This document shows positions 13,860 through 18,492 of a DNA stretch of 18,492 nucleotides, in pieces. The notes beneath the pieces are model-generated. The model was not told the DNA's origin. It did not search any database and was given only the letters and a program-made list of their open reading frames with translations. This DNA comes from AC-9 sp051984395 (GTDB lineage: Bacteria > Actinomycetota > Acidimicrobiia > Acidimicrobiales > AC-9), in assembly GCA_051984395.1 (NCBI GenBank), contig JBPYEZ010000152.1:1-18492 (forward strand). The letters run 5' to 3'. The translations under genes were made by a program, and so were the position numbers. The first letter of the stretch is position 1; every line of letters begins with the position of its first letter.

Positions 13860-14870
13860 ATGAACGAGAAGACCCCGCTGGTCAGAACCAGGCGGTGCAC
13901 GAAGCTCATCGGAGCCGCATCCTCCTTGGCCGCGTTGGTGGCATTCGGCTCTGCGGCGACGGCGAACGCCACGACCAGAGCCCGGGCCGCCACAACCAGC
14001 ACCGCGACCGGCACGTCGACGTCACCTGAGCTGTTTCCGAACAGCTCCTTCGATCACTCCGTGGTCGACCAGCCCGTTTCGGCCAACAGCTCGAACTATG
14101 TGAACCGCTTGGTGTACCAGTACGCGACCAACTACGGGTCGATCGGGGTGAACCGGATGCCGATCTTCACGGTCCCGGCCAACCAGCCGTTGGTCCCGGT
14201 GTCGCTGGCGAGCGGCTGCTATGGAAGCTTCCTCTCCACCCTTGGGTACGGCGTGCCGATCCCGCCCGGCGCCTACAACACCAACTCCAGCGACGACGAC
14301 ATCGTTATCAGCCAGCCCTCCACCGGCCGGGAATGGGAGCTGTGGCGGGCGACCCAGACCAACGGGCACTGGTCGGCGTGCTGGGGCGGCGGGCTGAACC
14401 TGCCTGGCTCCACCGGCGTCTTCCCTGCCCCGTACGGCCTGTCGGCGACCGGCATCTCCTACCTGGCGACCACCATCACCGAGGCCGACGTCGCCTCGGG
14501 GCATATCAACCACGCCATCGCCATGCAGATCGTCAACTGCAGCGGGTATGTCGCTCCCGCCAACCGGGGTGACTGCACGGGCGCCGCCGGCGCCCCGCCC
14601 GAGGGCACCTGGTTCCGGATGCCGCAGAGCACGCCGATGCCGCCCGGGCTCACGCCCTTCGCTCAGATGGTGTTCCGGACCCTGCAAACCTACGGCGCCG
14701 TCGTCGTCGACAAGGCCGGAGCAGTGATGGTCCAGGCCGAGAACAGCAATGACTGGGCCTTCGCGGGCAACACCGGCACCGACCCGATCACCACCTCGTT
14801 CGCCGGCACGCCGCAGTACTCCGTCTTGAACGGCATGCCCTGGTCGCAGCTGCAGGCGATCGCTCCCTAG
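13860..14870 (+). CDS. Exported protein of an uncharacterised family
   Basis: This 336-residue protein has an N-terminal signal peptide: basic region VRTRRCTK, hydrophobic stretch about 16-33, and probable cleavage after ANA (35-37). The Arg pair recalls Tat signals but lacks the full consensus, so Sec is at least as likely. A Thr/Ser/Ala-rich linker (38-58) leads to one large domain. Blocks include PIFTVPANQP (101-110), VPIPPGAY (132-139), WRATQTNGHWSACWGG (162-177), GHINHAIAMQIV (214-225), PEGTWFRMP (247-255) and YGAVVVDKAGAVMVQAEN (278-295). I recall similar blocks in uncharacterised secreted proteins of actinobacteria and acidobacteria; no function is known to me. Four Cys (120, 174, 227, 239) could form disulfides. 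G7 six bases before the ATG fixes the start. The gene stands alone, divergent from the kinase, behind the 11-bp repeat array. Confidence 0.85.
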   Translation: MNEKTPLVRTRRCTKLIGAASSLAALVAFGSAATANATTRARAATTSTATGTSTSPELFPNSSFDHSVVDQPVSANSSNYVNRLVYQYATNYGSIGVNRMPIFTVPANQPLVPVSLASGCYGSFLSTLGYGVPIPPGAYNTNSSDDDIVISQPSTGREWELWRATQTNGHWSACWGGGLNLPGSTGVFPAPYGLSATGISYLATTITEADVASGHINHAIAMQIVNCSGYVAPANRGDCTGAAGAPPEGTWFRMPQSTPMPPGLTPFAQMVFRTLQTYGAVVVDKAGAVMVQAENSNDWAFAGNTGTDPITTSFAGTPQYSVLNGMPWSQLQAIAP

Positions 14871-14877
14871 GGCCAGC

Positions 14878-14897
14878 CGGCCCCGTCGATGGGGCCG
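14878..14897. terminator. Hairpin between convergent exported-protein and Tad genes
   Basis: CGGCCCC and GGGGCCG form a perfect 7-bp stem with a 6-base loop (GTCGAT), 7 bp after the stop of the exported-protein gene and 49 bp past the stop of the converging TadE/G-like gene. No U-tract follows on either strand. Position suggests a shared bidirectional terminator. Confidence 0.55.
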
Positions 14898-14946
14898 CGC
14901 CACCTCCTGATCAATCGCTCCCCGCCGACCTCGCTGCCGAAACGCG

Positions 14947-15438
14947 TCAGCACAGCGAGCGATGCTGGACCGTGGTGCCCCGATCGCCGGCCGCCGTGGC
15001 CGTGGCTCTGGCCCGCACCGTCGTGGTGTGGGGCACACCGGGAATGGCCCGGCCGAAGATCGCCTCGACGTGGCCGGTGAGCGACACGCAGACCTGCCGT
15101 CCCACGACTTGAACGTCGACGGTTGCGTCGATGGCGACGCCAGACCGGTCCTGAGCGGCGACGGAGGCGTCGGCGACGCGTCGGGCGACGGCGGGATCCA
15201 AGGCGACTTGTCCAGACCGGTAGAAGCTGGGATCGGAGACCGCGCCGGCGGCGTCGTTGGCGGCTGCGGCGGCGGCATCGCCCAGCTGGCGCTGACCGAG
15301 GAAGACGACGGCCGAGTCGACCGCGATGGCAGCCAGCACCACGAGCACGAGGACGAGAGTGGGGACGAGGATCAGGACACTGCCGGCTTCCCCTTTTGCC
15401 CGTACGCTCGGAGACGCGGGGTCAGCGCGGGGTCGCAC
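14947..15438 (-). CDS. TadE/TadG-like pilus assembly protein
   Basis: This 163-residue protein starts with a short basic leader and GEAGSVLIL (16-24). A hydrophobic helix follows (about 20-43, VLILVPTLVLVLVVLAAIAVDSA), then an Ala-rich helix (QRQLGDAAAAAANDAAGA). The layout matches the N-terminus of TadE/TadG-like minor pilins, in which the helix anchors the protein in the membrane with the rest outside. The remaining part is short beta-rich sequence with one Cys in VCVSL and a C-terminal Cys. Full TadG proteins carry a von Willebrand A domain that is absent here, so this is the short form. The start is GTG 15438, which overlaps the preceding TadE-like gene by 17 bp. It is the last gene of the operon. 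Confidence 0.8.
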   Translation of the reverse strand: MRPRADPASPSVRAKGEAGSVLILVPTLVLVLVVLAAIAVDSAVVFLGQRQLGDAAAAAANDAAGAVSDPSFYRSGQVALDPAVARRVADASVAAQDRSGVAIDATVDVQVVGRQVCVSLTGHVEAIFGRAIPGVPHTTTVRARATATAAGDRGTTVQHRSLC

Positions 15439-15880
15439 AGCCCGCCATCCGCGGAAGCCCGCTTCGGTAGGGGTCGACCAGCTCCGAGTGGCGAGCGGCG
15501 GCCGTGAAGCCCGATCCCAGGCCTCCGAGCATGGGCACGACGATCAGCGGCACCCGGTACCGCACCTCGGCGACGACCCGCGAGCACCGGGTGAGATCGC
15601 CGGACACGAGCAGCGTCATGCGCGCCGCGTCGCGTCCTTGACCGATCATCGCCCGCACCGCGGCGGCGCGGGCCATTCCCGCAGGGTCGGATCCCGCCGG
15701 AGCCTGCACGAAGGCCTGCGTCGCCTCCCGGGCCGCTCCGGCGGCAGCCAACTTGGCGTCGATCACGCCCCACGCGTTGGCGACGACGAGTGTCCCGAGC
15801 ACCAGGACGAGCAGCCCGAAGACCAAGGCCTCGATGCCGCCCACCTGACCCTCCTCCCCCCAGGCACTCGGCGCCGTCAC
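15422..15880 (-). CDS. TadE-like minor pilin, second copy
   Basis: This 152-residue protein has a short leader ending GEEGQVGGIEALVFG (8-22), a hydrophobic helix (about 16-38) and then an amphipathic Ala-rich helix (KLAAAGAAREATQAF). The Gly-Gln-Val-x-x-x-E arrangement ahead of the helix resembles the class III prepilin (GxxxxE) processing site. The C-terminal half is beta-rich with two Cys. The start GTG at 15880 overlaps the preceding stop as GTGA, and the tail overlaps the next gene by 17 bp, so all three minor-pilin genes are translationally coupled. The exact role, as an assembly factor or minor subunit, is not resolved. Confidence 0.82.
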   Translation of the reverse strand: MTAPSAWGEEGQVGGIEALVFGLLVLVLGTLVVANAWGVIDAKLAAAGAAREATQAFVQAPAGSDPAGMARAAAVRAMIGQGRDAARMTLLVSGDLTRCSRVVAEVRYRVPLIVVPMLGGLGSGFTAAARHSELVDPYRSGLPRMAGCATPR

Positions 15881-16224
15881 CGGACCCGCTCACGGCGCAC
15901 GATGACGCTTCGGTCGACGACGTCCAAGCCGAGCGGCGACGCGAACACCGCTGGCAGCACGCTCGGATTGCGGACGCGCACCGCGAGACGGACGTCGTCG
16001 GCGTCCACCGCCCAGTCGAAGGTGGCCCGCTGGCCGTAGGCGCCGAGCTCCCGGCGGGCGTCCACCTCCGCCTGGCCCTGCGACGTCGGCGTGCCACCGG
16101 CGTCGGACCCGGCCACGACCCGAGCGGCATCGAAGGCGGCCGCCGACACCGCCGACCGGGCATAGAGGTCGAACAGCACCTGCACGGCGAGCAGGATGAG
16201 CACCAGGACGACGAGAACGCCCAC
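15877..16224 (-). CDS. TadE-like minor pilin, first copy, start unresolved (probable frameshift)
   Basis: The frame ending at 15877 clearly encodes a TadE-like protein: GRDEAGTGLVATLVGVLVVL, then a continued hydrophobic helix and YARSAVSAAAFDAARVV. The later part has VRNPSVLPAVFASP and a VVDRSVIVRRE end. The conserved pre-helix motif RDEAGTGL, also present in the Flp pilin here as RDEAGEGV, begins at about 16257. However, no ATG, GTG or TTG opens this frame just before it. An ATG at 16263-16265, 3 bp after the flp stop, is one base out of frame. The first in-frame starts are TTG 16227 and GTG 16224, inside the helix; I give the GTG, which yields 115 residues. A one-base deletion or sequence error between 16255 and 16265 would restore a normal gene starting at 16265. 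Confidence 0.7.
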   Translation of the reverse strand: MGVLVVLVLILLAVQVLFDLYARSAVSAAAFDAARVVAGSDAGGTPTSQGQAEVDARRELGAYGQRATFDWAVDADDVRLAVRVRNPSVLPAVFASPLGLDVVDRSVIVRRERVR

Positions 16225-16268
16225 CAACGTCGCGACGAGGCCGGTACCGGCTTCGTCGCGGCCATGCC

Positions 16269-16490
16269 CTACTTGCCGATGTTGCTCACCTGATGGTTCA
16301 CGTTCGTCGTGGCGCCCTGGAGCGTGGCCTTGAACGCCACCCACATGGCAACGCCGAGAAACGCCATGATGAGAACCGCGATGGCGGCCGAGATGACCCC
16401 CTCTCCAGCCTCGTCGCGTACCAGCCGGCCCGTCAGCCAGGCCCGGACCGAGTGCTGCCACACCCAGGCCGCCATCAATCTCTCCTGCAT
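16269..16490 (-). CDS. flp: Flp-type major pilin
   Basis: This 73-residue Flp pilin is the structural subunit of Tad pili. The leader contains VRDEAGEGVIS (24-34), with the class III processing motif G-x-x-x-x-E represented by the Glu-rich DEAGEG segment. A hydrophobic helix follows (AAIAVLIMAFLGVAMWVAF), then a short polar tail ending VSNIGK. AAGGAGG sits 4 to 5 bases before the ATG at 16490, a good ribosome-binding site that fixes the start; an upstream ATG at 16514 lacks one. It lies 36 bp after tadC and 3 bp before an ATG belonging to the TadE region. The length and composition are typical of Flp pilins. Confidence 0.88.
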   Translation of the reverse strand: MQERLMAAWVWQHSVRAWLTGRLVRDEAGEGVISAAIAVLIMAFLGVAMWVAFKATLQGATTNVNHQVSNIGK

Positions 16491-16526
16491 CGTGCCTCCT
16501 TCGCGTCGCGCCATCCGTCGTCACCG

Positions 16527-17435
16527 TCACGATCCCGCAAAGAGCCGAAGTGCCTCGACGAACGGAACGGCCAGGAAGATCACGCCCGGCACAAGCGTCG
16601 CCACAGTCACCGGCACCCACACCTGCTGGCCCCGTCGCTCCATCGTCTGGACGAGGTCGCGCTGCACGTCGCGCCTGATCGCCCTGGCCTCGTCCGAGAC
16701 GAGCCGGCCGAGATCAGCTGCGTCGGTGTTGAGGGTGACAACCGCCACGAGGCGGTGGAGCGCATCGACCTGGCCCAGCTCAGCCCACTCGCGAAGAGCC
16801 GCCACTTCCGAGAGCCCCTGGTGGATCCGGGCCCGCACCCGAACCAGATCTCGGGCGCAGGCGCCGTTGCCCCGGCCGGCCAGCCGGTGGAGCGCCGAGC
16901 CCAGCGAGAAGCCGGCCGACAACAGCATGGCGAGCTGCTCCCCCACCACGGGCAGCTCGAGGAAGATCCGGCGCTGCCACCGCGATGACGCCGACGCCAC
17001 CTGCTGCTCGAGGACCAGAAATGCGAGCAGGGGCGATCCCAGCAAGACTCCCAGGCTCACGAGGGCGGGCAGGCCGAGCGTCGACGCCGCCAGCGCGCCG
17101 GCGCCGAAGGCGGCCGCGCTCCACCCGACCTGTCGAACCCGGAACGCCGTGGGATCCAGATGCGAATGGATCCGCTCGAGTCGCACGGAGAGCTCCTCGC
17201 TCACCCCGAAGAGGCGGGCCACCCGCGCCGCGACAGCCTGGCTGAGCGGCCCGACGACCTCCCGGAACGAGTCGACGGACAACAGCCCGCGGCGCCGCCG
17301 CTCGGCCAGCCCGGTGGGGCTGTAGGCGCGCAGCCGGTCGGCCAGCGAGGGGCGGGAGAACCATCGCCTCTCGGAGATGAGCAGGGCCACGCCCGCCCAT
17401 CCGAGAACGAACGACAGGACGACGAGCCGGCTCAT
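16527..17435 (-). CDS. tadC: Tad pilus inner-membrane platform protein TadC
   Basis: This is a type II secretion system F-domain protein of 302 residues, one half of the platform pair that works with the TadA ATPase. The N-terminus has a hydrophobic segment (about 4-20). A middle membrane pair lies around 107-140 (WSAAAFGAGALAASTLGLPA then SLGVLLGSPLLAFLVL). The cytoplasmic T2SF block has RRIFLELPVVGEQLAMLL, then SAGFSLGSALHRLAG. It ends with a TM helix (VWVPVTVATLVPGVIFLAVPF). ATG 17435 overlaps the tadB stop as ATGA, which shows the start; the open frame extends to 17849 with no protein-like content. Confidence 0.9.
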   Translation of the reverse strand: MSRLVVLSFVLGWAGVALLISERRWFSRPSLADRLRAYSPTGLAERRRRGLLSVDSFREVVGPLSQAVAARVARLFGVSEELSVRLERIHSHLDPTAFRVRQVGWSAAAFGAGALAASTLGLPALVSLGVLLGSPLLAFLVLEQQVASASSRWQRRIFLELPVVGEQLAMLLSAGFSLGSALHRLAGRGNGACARDLVRVRARIHQGLSEVAALREWAELGQVDALHRLVAVVTLNTDAADLGRLVSDEARAIRRDVQRDLVQTMERRGQQVWVPVTVATLVPGVIFLAVPFVEALRLFAGS

Positions 17436-18322
17436 CGCCCGTCGCCTCCGAGGACGCGCTCCTCTTCGGGCAGCCGCATCAGGCGTCCGGCCCACAGCCA
17501 GCAGACGACGACAGCGCCGATCCCGAGCGCGACCGCCAGCTGGCCCAGGGGTGTCTCGTAGGCGGCTCTTCCCGTGCCGATCGACAGCCCGGCCAGCGCC
17601 ATGCCCACGGGAACGATCAGGACGAAGCGGCGGGCGAACCGCACCGCTGCCTGCTTGGCCCGTGCGTCCTTGCGGCCCTCGAGGTCCTGGGTGCGGTCGT
17701 CGACCAACGCGGCCAACCGTCGGTCCAGGCCACCGCCTCCGATCTCGTGGGCGACGAGCAGCGTCTCGCAGGCCGCATCCGCGGTCGGATCGGCGAGGCG
17801 GTCCTTGAGCACGGCGACGGCGCGGGAGAAGTCGGTGGAGATGAGCCACTCGCGCTCAGCGGCGGCAAAGCCAGGGCGGAGCTCGGCCGGCCCCTGCCGT
17901 CCCACCTCGAACAGCGCTGTGGGGATCGAGCGACCCAGGGAGCCGGTGTGCAGCCGGATGCCCTCGATCATGCCCGGCCAGGCCTCGCGAGCACGCGCTC
18001 GCCGGGCGTCCCGCCGGCTGCGGTACCACGCCGCTGGCGCGCAGGCTGCGAACCCGGCGGCAGCCACGGCGGGAAGGACTCCGCCGAAAACCGTGAACGC
18101 CAAGGCCCCGCCCACCAGCGCGAGCACCGCCATGACGGCGAGAAACTCGCTGACACGGACCTCCTCGAGGCCGGCTTGGGCCAGCCACTGGTGGGCCCGC
18201 CGGCGCGGGGCCCTCCGACGCTCGGCGGCAGGACCCGGCGCCAGTCCCCGCCAGTGGAAGACGACCTCCGTGTAGACGAGGAACACGCCGTAGGCGCCCG
18301 CGAGGGCCAGGATCAACCCCAT
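17432..18322 (-). CDS. tadB: Tad pilus inner-membrane platform protein TadB
   Basis: This is a type II secretion F-domain protein of 296 residues, the partner of the downstream tadC. N-terminal hydrophobic helices lie at about 2-18 and 58-95. The T2SF block includes WPGMIEGIRLHTGSLGRSIP (114-133) and LLVAHEIGGGGLDRRLAALV (187-206), where the GGG-x-L-D-x-x-L element is typical. Two more hydrophobic segments close the protein (about 232-248 and 261-281). The ATG at 18322 has no good ribosome-binding site but is the only suitable start. It appears to be the first gene behind the promoter at 18421-18450. The usual upstream neighbour tadA is not visible in the 170 bp before the edge. Confidence 0.9.
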   Translation of the reverse strand: MGLILALAGAYGVFLVYTEVVFHWRGLAPGPAAERRRAPRRRAHQWLAQAGLEEVRVSEFLAVMAVLALVGGALAFTVFGGVLPAVAAAGFAACAPAAWYRSRRDARRARAREAWPGMIEGIRLHTGSLGRSIPTALFEVGRQGPAELRPGFAAAEREWLISTDFSRAVAVLKDRLADPTADAACETLLVAHEIGGGGLDRRLAALVDDRTQDLEGRKDARAKQAAVRFARRFVLIVPVGMALAGLSIGTGRAAYETPLGQLAVALGIGAVVVCWLWAGRLMRLPEEERVLGGDGR

Positions 18323-18420
18323 GGAAGGGACACCGACCCCACCCGACGTGAGCTGATCGCCGCCACGCCCATTCCTCGGCCACCCCTCCCAGCTCGGAGA
18401 TGTCCCATCGCCGGCGTCGG

Positions 18421-18450
18421 ATCATACGGGTGGTTCTCTTGCAGTTTCAA
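18421..18450 (-). promoter_or_regulatory. Sigma-70-like promoter for tad operon
   Basis: On the minus strand TTGAAA (18450-18445), an 18-bp spacer and TATGAT (18426-18421) form the best -35/-10 pair in the window. Transcription would begin near 18414, giving a leader of about 90 bases before tadB. Confidence 0.65.
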
Positions 18451-18492
18451 TTTCTCCTGTGGAGGTTGGTGAGCAGACGCTCCCGCCGAGAG
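18447..18492 (-). CDS. Possible C-terminus of an upstream gene (fragment)
   Basis: On the minus strand the last 14 codons before a TGA at 18447-18449 read SRRERLLTNLHRRN, a charged helical end that could be the tail of an upstream gene, perhaps the missing tadA. This is too short for any family call and other frames remain open. Confidence 0.25.
   Translation of the reverse strand, partial: SRRERLLTNLHRRN

Noticed and set aside
17856..18425. Minus-strand 189-codon frame from ATG 18425
   Set aside because: It overlaps tadB in another frame, is Arg/Pro/Gly-rich, and its ATG overlaps the -10 box of the tad promoter.
1..18492. tRNA, rRNA, CRISPR arrays and insertion sequences
   Set aside because: No tRNA-like fold, spaced identical repeats with spacers, transposase or terminal inverted repeats were seen.

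Overview
The window is GC-rich DNA (roughly 70 % G+C in the genes by eye) with tightly packed operons, many GTG starts and GTGA/ATGA stop-start overlaps. The gene set suggests a high-GC actinobacterium: the core order phoH-ybeY-CNNM transporter-era, a Tad/Flp pilus locus with no secretin gene in view, and several -10 boxes lying only 6 to 10 bases before a start codon (probable leaderless mRNAs). An Acidimicrobiia-like lineage is my best guess, but this is inference and not demonstrated.

Left part (1-10.6 kb). A truncated GT4 glycosyltransferase runs off the left edge on the minus strand. A DinG/XPD-type Fe-S helicase diverges from it on the plus strand and converges, with overlapping stop codons, on era. 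The minus-strand operon phoH > ybeY > CNNM/CorC transporter > era covers RNA metabolism and ribosome maturation plus an ion transporter. Upstream, still on the minus strand, lie a polyprenyl-phosphate sugar-phosphate transferase (surface polysaccharide initiation) and a two-gene unit, HIT hydrolase > an unrecognised coiled-coil protein with eight tandem 16-residue repeats.

Middle part (10.6-14.9 kb). A small plus-strand protein with an Sm-like stretch converges on, and overlaps by 52 bp, a small excisionase/MerR-type HTH protein. Next is a minus-strand membrane Ser/Thr kinase with a cytoplasmic non-RD kinase domain, one TM helix and an extracytoplasmic FG-GAP-like tail. A 680-bp AT-richer gap separates it from a divergent exported protein of an uncharacterised family. 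That gap carries the most striking signal in the window: four GTCAG units at an exact 11-bp pitch, placed before a -10-like box as in SARP/PhoP-type activator sites.

Right part (14.9-18.5 kb). A minus-strand Tad-type pilus operon reads tadB > tadC > flp pilin > TadE-like > TadE-like > TadE/TadG-like, behind a good promoter (TTGAAA, 18 bp, TATGAT). The first TadE-like gene lacks an in-frame start codon at the expected place, which points to a one-base frameshift or a sequence error. No tadA ATPase, prepilin peptidase or RNA gene is visible inside the window, and no CRISPR array or insertion sequence was recognised.
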